DNA of 64,000 nt, taken from positions 248,001 to 312,000 of the forward strand of contig NZ_BSEV01000006.1 in assembly GCF_027922005.1 (NCBI RefSeq), given 5' to 3'. The position numbers and the translations under genes were made by a program. Numbering within the stretch: position 1 is the stretch's first letter; every line of letters begins with the position of its first letter. Shown here piece after piece: positions 31,514 to 43,442 of the stretch. The notes under the pieces are model-generated. The model made no database searches and had not been told where the DNA came from. It was given only the letters and a program-made list of their open reading frames with translations. The stretch comes from Streptosporangium carneum (GTDB lineage: Bacteria > Actinomycetota > Actinomycetes > Streptosporangiales > Streptosporangiaceae).

Positions 31514-32772
31514 CTAGGCGAACACCTTCTGCACGTGGTGGAGGCCGCGGACCAGGGCGTCGATCTCGGCCGGGGTGTTGTAAAGATAGAAGGACGCCCG
31601 TGTGGTGGCGGGAATCCCGAACCTCAGGTGCAGCGGGCGGGCGCAGTGGTGCCCCACCCGCACGGCCACCCCGAAGTTGTCATCGAGGATCTGCCCGACA
31701 TCGTGCGGGTGAATCCCCTCGAGGGTGAAGGAGACCGTGCCGCCGCGCTCCTCCAGGGTCTGCGGGCCGATCACCCTCAGCCCGGGGATCTCCCCCAGGG
31801 CCTCGAGCGCGTAGCCGGTGAGCTCGCGCTCGTGCTCGGCGATGGCCTCCATGCCGATCCCGGACAGGTAGTCGACCGCCGCGCCGAGACCGACGGCCTC
31901 GACGATGGGCGGGGTGCCCGCCTCGAACTTGTGGGGCGCGGGCGCATAGGTCGAGCGGTCCATCCAGACCGCCTCGATCATCTCCCCGCCGCCCAGGAAC
32001 GGCGGCATGGCGTCGAGCAGCTCGCCCCGGGCCCACAGCACACCGATCCCGGAGGGGCCGACGGCCTTGTGCCCGGTGAAGGCCAGGAAGTCGACGCCGA
32101 GGGCGGCGACGTCCACCGGCCTGTGGGGCACCGACTGCGAGCCGTCGAGCATCGTCAGCGCGCCGACCTGGCGAGCCCTGGCGAGCACCTGGGCGACCGG
32201 GTTGACCGTGCCGAGCACGTTGGACTGGTGCGCGATCGAAACGATCTTCGTGCGCTCGGTGACGAGCTCGTCGAGGTTCGACAGGTCCAGGCGGCCCTCG
32301 TCGGTGACGGAGAACCACCTCAGCGTGACGCCGGTGCGCTGCGCGAGCAGCTGCCACGGCACGATGTTGGAGTGGTGCTCCATCTCGGAGATGACGATCT
32401 CGTCGCCCGGCTCGATCCGGAACCGGGGATCGGTGTTCATCGGGTTGCCGAAGGCGTAGGCCACCAGGTTGAGCGCCTCGGAGGCGTTCTTGGTGAAGAC
32501 GATCTCGTCACGGCTCGGCGCGCCCACGAAGGCCGCGATCTTGTCGCGGGCCGCCTCGTAGGCCTCGGTCGACTCGGAGCCCAGCACGTGCATGGCGCGG
32601 CCGACGTTGGCGTAGTGGACGGCCAGGTGCTCGCGCATGACGTCGATGACCTGCGTGGGCTTCTGCGCGGAGTTGCCCGAGTCGAGATAGACCAGCGGCC
32701 TGCCTCCCGGCAGCTCTCGGGAGAGGACCGGGAAGTCCTTCCTGACCCTCTCCACGTCAAAGCCTGTGTTCA

Positions 32773-32773
<1 letters not shown>
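31514..32773 (-). CDS. sufS: Cysteine desulfurase SufS
   Basis: A 419-residue PLP enzyme that takes sulfur from cysteine for cluster building. The PLP-binding Lys is Lys236 in FTGHKAVGPSG. The catalytic Cys is Cys377 in RVGHHCARPLH, in the short loop typical of type II desulfurases that need SufU. The start MNTGFDVERVRKDFPVLSRE fits the family. It overlaps the sufC stop by one nt. Confidence 0.96.
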
Positions 32774-33546
<773 letters not shown>

Positions 33547-33548
33547 TG

Positions 33549-33866
33549 TTACGACTCCTTCGAGAGCGAGACGAGGACGTCATCGCCGTCGATCTTGACT
33601 TGGTAGACGGGGACGGGCTTGGTCGCGGGCGGCCCCGTGGGCTTGCCCGAACGCAGGTCGAAGCACGAGCCGTGCAGCCAGCACTCCAGGCTGTCGTCGT
33701 AGACCTCGCCCTCGCTGAGCTTCACCTCGGCGTGCGAGCACACGTCGTGCAGGGCGTTGACCTCGGAGCCCCTGCGGACGAGGGCGACCGGCGTTTCGCC
33801 GACCTCGACGCCGATCACGCCGCCTTCGGGGATGTCCGTGAGCTTGCAGACCTTCTCGAACGTCAC
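33549..33866 (-). CDS. Rieske-type ferredoxin in the suf operon
   Basis: A 105-residue [2Fe-2S] Rieske protein. Ligands are Cys43 and His45 ([13 protein letters not shown]) and Cys62 and His65 ([10 protein letters not shown]). No oxygenase gene is near, and it overlaps sufD by four nt. It probably supplies electrons for Fe-S assembly or senses the pathway. This gene is a regular member of actinobacterial suf operons. Confidence 0.93.
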   Translation of the reverse strand: MTFEKVCKLTDIPEGGVIGVEVGETPVALVRRGSEVNALHDVCSHAEVKLSEGEVYDDSLECWLHGSCFDLRSGKPTGPPATKPVPVYQVKIDGDDVLVSLSKES

Positions 33867-34980
33867 TTCTCGAGCTCCGCCTCAACCTTGGCGAACACCC
33901 GCTCGCGCAGCTCGTCGAGCTCGATCTTCTCCAGGAGCTGCGCGAAGAAGCCCCTGATGACCAGGCGGCGGGCGTCCTCGAACGGGATGCCGCGGGCCTG
34001 GAGGTAGAAGATGTGCTCGTCGTCGAGACGGCCGGAGGCGCTGGCGTGGCCCGCTCCCGCGACCTCCCCGGTGAGGATCTCCAGGTTCGGCACCGAGTCG
34101 GCGCGGGCGCCGTCGGTGAGCAGGAGGTTCCGGTTGAGCTCGTAGGTGTCGGTGCCCTCGGCCTCGACCCGGATGATGACGTCGCCGATCCACACGGCGT
34201 GGGCGTCCTCGCCCTGCAGCGCGCCCTTGTAGACGACGTTGCTCCTGCAGTTGGGCGTGGAGTGGTCGACCAGCAGGCGGTGCTCCAGGTGCTGTCCGGC
34301 GTCCACGAAGTACAGGCCGGTCAGGTCGGCGTCGCCGCCGGGGCCCTCGTAGGAGACCGACGGCGAAAGGCGCACCAGGTCTCCGCCCAGGGTGACCACG
34401 AAGCTGCGGAAGGTCGCGTCCTTGCCGAGCAGGGCGTGGTGGTGGGAGACGTGCACGGCGTCGTCGGCCCAGTCCTGCAGGCTGACGACCTTGAGCGTGG
34501 CGCCCTCGCCCACGACGAACTCGACGTTGTCGGCGTACACGGCGCTGCCCTGGTGCTCCAGGACGACGACGGCCTCGGCCATCGGCTCGAGCTTGACCAG
34601 GGTGTGGCCGTAGGCCGCGCCCTCGCCCGTCCCGGTCACGGTGATCACGGTCGGCTTCGAGGCGACCGCCTCACGCGGGACCGTGACGACGACGGCCTTC
34701 TCGAAGGCGGCGTAGGCCTGGGCGCTGACCCGGTCGGCGGGCACGTAGGCCCTGCCGAGCCGCTGGTCGTCGCGGCCCACGGTCTCGACGACGGCCTCGG
34801 GGGCCGCGTCGACCTGGACCGCGACGCCGCCGGAGGCGGCGGCGCCGGTGTGCAGGCCCTTCAGGCGCGACAGAGGCGTGAAGCGCCACTCCTCCTCGCG
34901 TCCCGTCGGAACCGGGAAGTCCGCGACGTCGTAGGAGGCCTTGTCGTGGAGGGTCGACAGGGGCTTGGTTTCGAGACCCA

Positions 34981-34981
<1 letters not shown>
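33863..34981 (-). CDS. sufD: Fe-S assembly scaffold protein SufD
   Basis: A 372-residue SufB/SufD-family beta-helix protein, partner of SufB in the SufBC2D complex. The N-terminal GREEEWRFTPLSRLKGL and the C-terminal LARGIPFEDARRLVIRGFF-like block (QARGIPFEDARRLVIRGFFA) are diagnostic of SufD. ATG 34981 overlaps the sufB stop (TGATG). The frame is open further upstream, inside sufB, but that is not coding. Confidence 0.95.
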
Positions 34982-36389
<1,408 letters not shown>

Positions 36390-36393
<4 letters not shown>

Positions 36394-37199
36394 CTTCCGG
36401 TCTCCTTGCTCGTTTCGTCGATCGCTTCATGGGTTGCCGAGGGCGATGCCCCGGGTGCAAGTCGCGGCGCCTGCCGCGCCGCCGCACCGGGCTCGGCCGC
36501 CCCCCTGGGGGGGCTGACGTGGGTGGTGCACACCCCGTCTCCGTGGGCGATGGTCGCCAGCCTCTGCACCGGGGTGCCGAGGATCTGCGCGAACGCCTCC
36601 GTCTCCGCCTCGCAGAGCTGCGGGAACTCCGCGGCCACGTGCGCCACCGGGCAGTGGTGCTGGCACAGCTGCTCGCCGCCGAGGCTCGCCCTGCTGGCCG
36701 AGGCGGCGTAGCCGTCCGCGGACAGGGCCTCGGCCAGGACGCGCACCCGCTGGTCCTCGGGGACCTCGCGCATCTCCCGCTGCAGGCGCCCGACGAGGCC
36801 GGCCACCTGTGACCGGGCGAACTCGGCCACGGCGTGCTCCCCGACCCGCTCGGCCAGGAAGCGCAGCGCGCTTCCCGCGAGCCCGTCGTAGGCGTGCTCG
36901 AAGGCGCTGCGGCCCGCGTCGGTTATGGCGAAAAGCTTCGCCGGCCGTCCCCGTCCGCGCTGGCCGCGAGGGCGGGCCGTACGGGGCTCGATCATCCCGT
37001 CGGCGAGCAGCGCGTCCAGATGGCGGCGGACGGCGGCGGGGGTGAGCCCGAGCCGCTCGCCGAGGGCGGGGGCGGTGATCGGTCCGTGTTCCAGGATGAG
37101 CCGGGCGACACGCGCGCGCGTGCTGCGCTCGGCGGACACGCCGGAGAGCCGCACGGGGGCGGTCTCCTCTGTGCCTGACATCTCGGTCACGTATTTCAC
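36390..37199 (-). CDS. sufR: SufR-type Fe-S-sensing repressor of the suf operon
   Basis: A 269-residue ArsR/DeoR-like regulator. The winged helix is about residues 28-90 ([21 protein letters not shown] then [12 protein letters not shown]). Cluster ligands Cys179, Cys183, Cys196 and Cys224 ([23 protein letters not shown]) match SufR. With its cluster the protein should repress the operon, and release when clusters are lost. A long Pro/Ala tail follows. Starts at GTG 37199, GTG 37190 or ATG 37181 are possible, none with a clear ribosome-binding site. First gene of the operon. Confidence 0.9.
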
Positions 37200-37270
37200 A
37201 ACATCAGTGTGCCTTAATTGCTTCCCCGCTTACAAACCGTTGTCCGTCTTGCGGAGAATGCGATTTGTCA

Positions 37271-37296
37271 CGCAGGTTAGCCTTGCCTAACCTGCG
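37271..37296. promoter_or_regulatory. Iron-box-like palindrome upstream of sufR
   Basis: CGCAGGTTAG (37271-37280) and CTAACCTGCG (37287-37296) are perfect complements around CCTTGC. The core resembles DtxR/IdeR/DmdR boxes (AGGTTAG...CTAACCT). It lies 72 nt upstream of the sufR GTG and overlaps the stop of the convergent-facing exporter gene end. It could instead act as that gene's terminator. Confidence 0.5.
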
Positions 37297-38522
37297 GAAA
37301 CGTCATCCGAGGCTCCGCGCAGGCCGGCGAAGACCGCGAGGGCCCCGAGGCTGAGCCCGGCCAGGACGAGGGTCATCGGCAGCGCGGAATCCTGGTCGCC
37401 GAGACCGACCAGCGGCGCCGCGACCGCGCCGATCGCGAACTGCAGCACGCCCGTCAGGGCGGAGGCGCTTCCGGCGACCTGCCGGGGCTGGCCCGCCAGG
37501 GCCAGCGCGCCCGCGCTCGGCAGGGCCAGCCCCGAGCCGCCCAGCATCACGAACAGCGCGGCGGCCAGCGCCACGAGGGGCAGGCCGGCGAGCGCGACGG
37601 CGACCAGCGCCCCGGCGCCGACGACCGAGACGACCAGGCCGACGCGGACGAGCCGCACCGGGGTGACCCCGCGCTCGGTCAGGCGGCCGCCGATCTGCGA
37701 GATGACGGTCATGCCGACCGCGTTCAGGCCGAACACCAGCGAGAAGGCCTGCGGCGAGGCGCCGTACACCTCCTGGAGCACGAACGGCGAGCCGGAGATG
37801 TAGGCGAACATGGCGCCGAAGCCCAGGCCGCCGGCCAGCGAGCAGGCCATGAAGGAGCGGTCGCGCAGCAGGTGCCCGAAGGTGACGAGGGTGTGCCGCA
37901 GCCCGCCCCTCTCACGCCGCCCCGCGGGAAGCGTCTCGCCGACGGTGTACAGCGAGGCGGCGAGCAGCAGGAGCCCGGCCGCGCTCAGGAAGACGAACAC
38001 CCCGCGCCAGGAGGTGTAGGCGAGCAACTGCGCGCCCCCGATCGGGGCCAGGACCGGGGCGAGGCCGCTGACGAGCATGAGGACGGCGAAGATGCGGGCG
38101 ATGGCGGCGCCCTCGTAGAGGTCCCTGACGACCGCGCGGACGATCACCAGGGCCGCGCCGCCCGCGATCCCCTGCAGCAGGCGGAAGCCGACCAGCCCGT
38201 ACACCGAGGGCGAGAACGCGCACAACAGCGAGGCCGCGGCGTAGGCGGCGATGCCGGCGAGCAGCGGCCCCCGCCTGCCGCGCACGTCGCTGAGCGGACC
38301 CGCGACGACCTGGCCGATCGACAGGCCGACGAGGCAGGAGGTCAGGGTGAGCTGCACCTGCGACTGACCTGTGCCCATCTCCCCCGCGATGGCGGGCAGG
38401 GCGGGCAGGTACATGTCAATCGAGAGCGGACCGATCGCGGACAGAGCGCCCAGCACGAGCAGCAGCAGTCTCCTGCGCCGCGCCTCGGGCGCGACCTCCA
38501 CCTCGGCGACGGCCGCGGTCAT
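37287..38522 (-). CDS. Bcr/CflA-family drug resistance MFS exporter
   Basis: A 411-residue major facilitator with 12 hydrophobic helices. It starts LLLVLGALSAIGPLSIDMYLPALPAI, the Bcr/CflA signature. The loop 2-3 motif reads GPLSDVRGRRGPLL, and motif C-like glycines appear in LVSGLAPVLAPIGG. It should export drugs or sulfonamide-like compounds by proton antiport. Its stop overlaps the sufR-side palindrome. AT-rich sequence with a short palindrome lies upstream. Confidence 0.9.
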   Translation of the reverse strand: MTAAVAEVEVAPEARRRRLLLLVLGALSAIGPLSIDMYLPALPAIAGEMGTGQSQVQLTLTSCLVGLSIGQVVAGPLSDVRGRRGPLLAGIAAYAAASLLCAFSPSVYGLVGFRLLQGIAGGAALVIVRAVVRDLYEGAAIARIFAVLMLVSGLAPVLAPIGGAQLLAYTSWRGVFVFLSAAGLLLLAASLYTVGETLPAGRRERGGLRHTLVTFGHLLRDRSFMACSLAGGLGFGAMFAYISGSPFVLQEVYGASPQAFSLVFGLNAVGMTVISQIGGRLTERGVTPVRLVRVGLVVSVVGAGALVAVALAGLPLVALAAALFVMLGGSGLALPSAGALALAGQPRQVAGSASALTGVLQFAIGAVAAPLVGLGDQDSALPMTLVLAGLSLGALAVFAGLRGASDDVSAG

Positions 38523-38613
38523 ATCCGATCCCCCTCATCCCCTCACAGGCCATGACGACCCCATGAGGGCCAGGGGTTCAGAACCGGGATCAGGTCAGCC
38601 GAATTCCCGAATA

Positions 38614-38626
38614 TGGAAAATTTCCA
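38614..38626. promoter_or_regulatory. TGGAAAATTTCCA palindrome upstream of the MFS exporter
   Basis: A perfect 6-1-6 inverted repeat in an AT-rich patch, 92 nt upstream of the exporter start and 11 nt past the VOC gene stop. It could be a repressor site of the exporter. Confidence 0.35.
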
Positions 38627-38636
38627 CAAAGAAAAT

Positions 38637-39452
38637 TTACCATCTGCGATGTTCCTCGGTGGGAGCGGACCGCCCGAGCACTCCGAAGACCGCGAACTGC
38701 GGATCGGCCACCACCGCCCTCGTCCCCCTGGGCGTCGGCGAGGGCGGCACGAGCACACGACCGCCCAGATCCCCGACCCTCGCCACGACGGCCTCGACGT
38801 CGCCGACCGCGAAACAGGTCCTCCAGTGCGGCGGCGTGTCCCGCGACAGGCGCGGGTCCGTCTCGACCGCTCCCGCCACGGGACGGCCGTGCAGGTGCCA
38901 TTCGACGTACGGCGTGCCCGCCAGGTCCGCGCCCTTCGCGCCCCAGTCGAAGACGGCCCGGTAGAAGGCCTCACACCCGGCGACGTCAGAGGTGACCAGC
39001 TCGTTCCACACGAGCGCGTCCCGCCCCGCGCCGGTCCCCGGCACCGGCGTCACCGGCCGCTCCACCGGCCGCTCCACCGGCTGCCACACCGCGAGGAACG
39101 CCCCGGAAGGGTCCTGGAAGGCGGCCACGATCCCCCCGCCGAGGGCCCGCGCGGGCTCCAGCACGACCCTGCCCCCGGCCGCGAGGACCGCGGAAGCCGT
39201 GGCCTCGGCGTCGGCGGTGGCGACGTGGGCGTTCCAGGCCGAGGGGACGCCGTCGCCGAGAGCGGGGCCGATCCCCGCGACGGTCTCGCCGTCCAGCGTG
39301 AAACGGCCGTGCCCGCCGGACTCGGGACGCGGGTCGAAGACCGCCTCCCACCCGAAGATCTCCCGGTAGAACCTGACAGAAAGGGTGACGTCGGTGCTCG
39401 ACAGATCCACCCGGCACGGGACGCCTGGTTCGCAGCCACTCCGCTCGGACAC
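38637..39452 (-). CDS. VOC-family protein with two glyoxalase-like domains
   Basis: A 271-residue protein of two VOC (glyoxalase/bleomycin resistance) modules. Module one starts PCRVDLSSTDVTLSVRFYRE and has FGWEAVFDP. Module two starts LVWNELVTSDVAGCEAFYRAVFDWG. A VERPVERPVTP linker joins them. The start is GTG 39452 because AGGAGG lies six nt before it; the ATG 15 nt upstream is itself part of that site. Metal-dependent enzyme or binding protein; substrate unknown. Confidence 0.85.
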   Translation of the reverse strand: MSERSGCEPGVPCRVDLSSTDVTLSVRFYREIFGWEAVFDPRPESGGHGRFTLDGETVAGIGPALGDGVPSAWNAHVATADAEATASAVLAAGGRVVLEPARALGGGIVAAFQDPSGAFLAVWQPVERPVERPVTPVPGTGAGRDALVWNELVTSDVAGCEAFYRAVFDWGAKGADLAGTPYVEWHLHGRPVAGAVETDPRLSRDTPPHWRTCFAVGDVEAVVARVGDLGGRVLVPPSPTPRGTRAVVADPQFAVFGVLGRSAPTEEHRRW

Positions 39453-39646
39453 GCCGAACCTCCTCATGTCGTGATTCGAGGACACGCTCAGCGTGGCACG
39501 CGGGGATCGGGACGCCCCGGGAAGATCCAAAAGCCTTGGCGGGATCCGGCCCAAGCCTTTCACCGGACATGGTCGCCGAAGACGGCCGTCTCCTCCACGC
39601 AGGTCCGGCAACATGACCGAGCGGCGCAGTCCCTAAACTCGTGGCC

Positions 39647-40555
39647 ATGGAATCCCCAGCCGTCGAGATCAGCGATCTGGTCAAAAGGTACGGCCGAACG
39701 ACCGCGATCGACGGCCTCACGCTCAGCGCGGCCCGTGGCGCGGTGACCGCGATCCTCGGCCCGAACGGCGCGGGCAAGACCTCGACCATCGAGATCTGCG
39801 AGGGGTTCCGCAAGCCGGACGGCGGTTCCGTCAGGGTGCTCGGGCTCACCCCGGAAAGGCCCGAGCTCCGCGCCAGGGTCGGGGTGATGCTCCAGGCCGG
39901 AGGCGTGCCCCCCGCGGCGCGCTGCGGGGAGTGGCTGCGCCTGATGTCCCGCTTCCACGCCGCCCCGCTCGACCCCGCGGCGTTGCTCGAGCGGCTCGGC
40001 CTGACCGAGCACGCCCGCACGCCGTACCGCAGGATGTCGGGCGGCCAGCAGCAGCGCGTCTCACTGGCCGCGGCCGTCGTCGGCCGTCCGGAGCTGGTCT
40101 TCCTCGACGAGCCGACCGCGGGCCTCGACCCCCAGGCGCGGCACGCGTGCTGGGAGCTGGTCGGCGACCTGCGCGCGGCCGGGGTCGCCGTCGTGCTCAC
40201 CACCCACCACATGGACGAGGCGGAGAAGCTCTCGGACCGGGTCGTGATCATCGATCACGGCAGGGTCGTCGCCGAGGGCACGCCCGCCTCGCTCACCGGA
40301 GCCGAGCGGCAGCTGCGCTTCCGCGCCCGCCCGGGACTCGCCCTGGACGAGCTGCTCACCGCGCTGCCCGCGGGCAGCGCGGCCAAGGAGTCGCCCTCCG
40401 GGCACTACATCATCGAGGGGCAGGTCGCGCCCGAGCTGCTGGCGACCGTGACGGCCTGGTGCGCCGCGGAGGGCGTCACCGCCGACGACCTGAGCATCGA
40501 GCGCCGCACCCTGGAGGACGTCTTCCTCGAGCTGACAGGCCGTGAGCTCCGGTGA
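39647..40555 (+). CDS. ABC transporter ATP-binding protein
   Basis: A 302-residue ATPase of the drug-export class. Walker A LGPNGAGKTSTIEICEGF, Q-loop GVMLQAGG, signature RMSGGQQQRVSLAAAV, Walker B LVFLDEPTAGLDPQ, H-loop TTHHMDEAEKLSDR. The C-terminal 90 residues are a small regulatory domain ending RRTLEDVFLELTGREL. An in-frame GTG at 39641 is possible. Forms a transporter with the following permease. Confidence 0.92.
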   Translation: MESPAVEISDLVKRYGRTTAIDGLTLSAARGAVTAILGPNGAGKTSTIEICEGFRKPDGGSVRVLGLTPERPELRARVGVMLQAGGVPPAARCGEWLRLMSRFHAAPLDPAALLERLGLTEHARTPYRRMSGGQQQRVSLAAAVVGRPELVFLDEPTAGLDPQARHACWELVGDLRAAGVAVVLTTHHMDEAEKLSDRVVIIDHGRVVAEGTPASLTGAERQLRFRARPGLALDELLTALPAGSAAKESPSGHYIIEGQVAPELLATVTAWCAAEGVTADDLSIERRTLEDVFLELTGRELR

Positions 40556-40631
40556 CCCCTCCTCTCCGCGCCTTCGAACGTCCCCCCAAGCACGCCGGGC
40601 GCCGCCCGCGCAGGATCCGCAGGAGAACCCA

Positions 40632-41399
40632 GTGACGCCCCTCGACCTCACCCCCGCCCCCGGCGCCGCGCCGCTGCGCAGGATGGTGCTGGCGCAGACG
40701 GGGGCGGAGGTCAGGGCGACGCTCCGCAACGGCGAACAGCTGTTGCTGACGCTGATCATCCCGGTGCTGCTGCTCGTCGGGTTCTCCGCCGCCCCGCTGG
40801 TCAACGTCGGCGGCGGCCCCAGGGTGGACTTCATCACCCCGGGGGTGCTCGCGCTGGCCGTGATGTCGACGGCCTTCACCGGGCAGGCCATCGCGACCGG
40901 CTTCGAGCGCCGGTACGGCGTGCTGAAGCGGCTGGGCGCGACCCCCCTGTCGCGGACCGGGCTGATGCTGTCCAAGACGCTCGCCGTGATCGCCGTCGAG
41001 GTCTTCCAGGTCGTCGTCATCAGCGCGGTGGCCCTCGCCCTCGGCTGGCGTCCCGCCGGCTCCCCGGCCGCCGCCCTGCTGCTGATCCTGCTGGGCACCG
41101 CGGCCTTCAGCGGCCTCGGGCTGCTGATGGCGGGCACCCTGCGCGCGGAGGCGACGCTGGCCGGGGCCAATCTGGTCTACCTGGTCCTGCTCGGCTGCGG
41201 CGGGGTCGTCTTCCCGCTGTCCGTCTTCCCCGACTCGGTCGAGCCGTTGCTGGAGCTGCTGCCGATCACCGCGCTGACCGGCGGGCTCCGCTCGGTCCTG
41301 AGCGACGGGACGGGGCTGCCCCTCGGGGCGGTGCTCGTGCTGGCCGCCTGGGCCGTCCTCACCCTCGGTCTCGCATCCCGGACGTTCCGCTGGGAATGA
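40632..41399 (+). CDS. ABC-2 type permease
   Basis: A 255-residue permease with six hydrophobic helices (LLLTLIIPVLLLVGFSAAPL first). ERRYGVLKRLGATPLSRTGLMLSK is the ABC-2 coupling helix. GTG 40632 is chosen since AGGAGAA (40621-40627) precedes it. A GTG at 40542, overlapping the ATPase end, would add 30 Pro/Arg-rich residues. Partner of the preceding ATPase; substrate unknown. Confidence 0.9.
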   Translation: MTPLDLTPAPGAAPLRRMVLAQTGAEVRATLRNGEQLLLTLIIPVLLLVGFSAAPLVNVGGGPRVDFITPGVLALAVMSTAFTGQAIATGFERRYGVLKRLGATPLSRTGLMLSKTLAVIAVEVFQVVVISAVALALGWRPAGSPAAALLLILLGTAAFSGLGLLMAGTLRAEATLAGANLVYLVLLGCGGVVFPLSVFPDSVEPLLELLPITALTGGLRSVLSDGTGLPLGAVLVLAAWAVLTLGLASRTFRWE

Positions 41400-41454
41400 C
41401 ACCGCCGCCAGGTAAGGTGTGAACGCCCGTGTGATTCGTGACGCGAGGAGTTCC

Positions 41455-42384
41455 ATGACCGCCGAAGCCCTTCAGGGGCCTGCGGAGCCGTACAAGTCCG
41501 GCCTGCCCAGGCCGGGGGCGCTGCTGCGGACCGCCTCGGACGCCGTCCCTCCCTCGGGGCTGGTGCTTCTGGCGATCCTGTCGGTGCAGGTGGGCGCGGG
41601 CTTCGCCAAGGATCTGTTCGCCCAGCTGCCGCCGAGCGGCGTGGTGTTCCTGCGGATCGCGACGGGCGCGCTGGTCATGGGCCTGATCGCCAGGCCCAGG
41701 CTGAGGGGGCTGACCCGCGCGGACGTCGGGGTCGGCGTGGCGTTCGGCGTGACGCTGGGCGTGATGAACCTGTCGTTCTACGAGGCGCTGGCCCAGCTGC
41801 CCATGGGCATCGCGGTCGCGATCGAGTTCCTCGGCCCGCTCGGAGTGGCGGTGGCCGCCTCGCACCGCCGCCTGGACCTGCTGTGGGTCGCCCTCGCGGG
41901 CTCCGGCGTCGCACTGCTGGCCCCATGGGGAGGCTCGGCCTCACGGATCAGCTGGGCCGGGATCGGCTTCGCCCTGGTCGCGGCGGTCTGCTGGGCGGGC
42001 TACATCCTGCTGTCGTCCGCCGCGGGCCGCCGCTTCCCCGGGGCCACGGGCCTGTCCCTCGCGATGATCGTTTCGTTCCTGGTGGTCGCCCCGATGGGCA
42101 TCGGCAGCGGCGGCGGCGACCTGCTGCACCCCGAGGTGCTGCTGATCGGGCTGGGGGTCGGCCTGCTGTCGTCGGTGATCCCCTACTCGATCGAGCTCGA
42201 GGCGCTGCGCAGGATGCCGAAACGGGTGTTCGGCATCCTGATGAGCCTGGAGCCCGCGGTTGCCGCGCTGGTCGGGCTTGTGGTGCTGGGTGAGGTGCTC
42301 GACGTGCGCGAGTGGGCCGCCATCGGCTGCGTGGTCGTCGCCAGCGTGGGCGCGACCCGCACCTCCCGCGGGACGCCGGGGTGA
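41455..42384 (+). CDS. EamA/RhtA-type transporter (DMT superfamily)
   Basis: A 309-residue exporter with ten hydrophobic helices in two EamA repeats. The first covers LVLLAILSVQVGAGFAKDLF to about residue 150. The second begins WAGIGFALVAAVCWAGYILL and ends VVLGEVLDVREWAAIGCVVV. The closest characterised type is RhtA, an amino-acid/homoserine exporter. GAGGAG precedes ATG 41455. It is convergent with the GntR gene, 5 nt apart. Confidence 0.88.
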   Translation: MTAEALQGPAEPYKSGLPRPGALLRTASDAVPPSGLVLLAILSVQVGAGFAKDLFAQLPPSGVVFLRIATGALVMGLIARPRLRGLTRADVGVGVAFGVTLGVMNLSFYEALAQLPMGIAVAIEFLGPLGVAVAASHRRLDLLWVALAGSGVALLAPWGGSASRISWAGIGFALVAAVCWAGYILLSSAAGRRFPGATGLSLAMIVSFLVVAPMGIGSGGGDLLHPEVLLIGLGVGLLSSVIPYSIELEALRRMPKRVFGILMSLEPAVAALVGLVVLGEVLDVREWAAIGCVVVASVGATRTSRGTPG

Positions 42385-42389
42385 GCGGC

Positions 42390-43070
42390 CTACTCGGGGC
42401 CGCCGGCCCAGATGCCCCTGACATGCTGGATGTGGTCGCGCATCAGCCGCTCTGAACCCGCGGTGTCGCCTGCGGACAGCAGGTCGAGCAGCTGGAGGTG
42501 CTCCCGGGCGGAGTCGATCAGGGCGCCGCGCGCGTAGAGCGCGGACAGGCCGTAGAGGCGGGCGCGCTTGCGCAGGTCGCGCACCACGTCCACGAGGTGC
42601 GCGTTGCCCGCCAGAGCCAGCAGGTCCACGTGGAAGCGGATGTCGGCGTCCACGTAGGCGAGCAGGTCTCCGCGCTCCGCCGCGTCGACGATCTCCTGGG
42701 CGACGGGACGGAGCGCCTCGAAGCTCTCCGCGCGGCTCGCGTCGGCCAGCCGCGCGACCGTGGGCACCTCGATGAGCCTGCGGATCTCGGTGAGCTCGTC
42801 CAGGTCGCGCTCGGACAGCTCGGTGACGCGGAAGCCCTTGTTCCGCACCGCCTCGACCAGGCCCTCCTTGGCCAGGTCGAGCATCGCCTCGCGCACCGGG
42901 GTCGCGGAGACGCCGAACTGGGCGGCGAGCACCGGCGCCGAGTAGACCACCCCCGGCCGCATCTCGCCGGTGATCAGAGCGGCCCGCAGCGCGTGCGCCA
43001 CCTGCTCGCGCAGGCTCTGCCGCTCGCCGACGGGCGGCAGGTCGAGCCGGTCCTCCGCCGAAGGAACCAT
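42390..43070 (-). CDS. GntR-family regulator, FCD subgroup, probable hydroxyproline regulator
   Basis: A 226-residue FadR-type regulator. The winged helix (about residues 15-80) reads LREQVAHALRAALITGEMRPG then QFGVSATPVREAMLDLAKEG. The FCD effector domain (about 90-215) has metal/ligand-type residues in DADIRFHVDLLALAGN and DSAREHLQLLDLL. It lies just beyond the end of the hydroxyproline operon on the same strand, so hydroxyproline or an intermediate is the likely effector. AGAGG before ATG 43070 supports that start; ATG 43085 is an alternative. Confidence 0.88.
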   Translation of the reverse strand: MVPSAEDRLDLPPVGERQSLREQVAHALRAALITGEMRPGVVYSAPVLAAQFGVSATPVREAMLDLAKEGLVEAVRNKGFRVTELSERDLDELTEIRRLIEVPTVARLADASRAESFEALRPVAQEIVDAAERGDLLAYVDADIRFHVDLLALAGNAHLVDVVRDLRKRARLYGLSALYARGALIDSAREHLQLLDLLSAGDTAGSERLMRDHIQHVRGIWAGGPE

Positions 43071-43442
43071 TCCAGCGCCTCTCATCTCGCACTCGTCCAC
43101 GCCCGGTGAGCGCCGACCGCCGTCACCGGGTCCTGCCACGCCATGCTCAAGCTCTCGAACACCCCGGGTTCCCGGGCCGTGAGGCACGGAACCGGCGACC
43201 GGTTACCCGAGGTTTCCGGCCTGATGACCGGTGGCGATCGTACCGTTCCGCAACGGGATGATCAGGTCCCCGCCTCGGCGGGGTGGCGCTGCGAGCCTCG
43301 ACGACCGCGGCGGCCCGCGCCGCGGGACCGTCACCGGCCTCTCCGCGGGCGTCGGGTTCGTGGGAGCCGACCGCGACCACGGTAGCGTCGTCGCGGGCCA
43401 GCCTACCGCCGAACAGGGGAATTCCGGCGGGAGCGGCGAGAC
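43071..43442. other. Gap between gntR and the hydroxyproline operon
   Basis: A 372-nt spacer without a credible gene. It carries CGGTAG (43380-43385) against CTACCG (43403-43408), a weak terminator candidate for the operon. CCGTT (43243-43247) against AACGG (43252-43256) is possibly part of the gntR promoter. Confidence 0.5.

Noticed and set aside
33549..33866. Ferredoxin of an aromatic-ring dioxygenase
   Set aside because: No oxygenase or reductase nearby; four-nt overlap with sufD places it in the SUF pathway.
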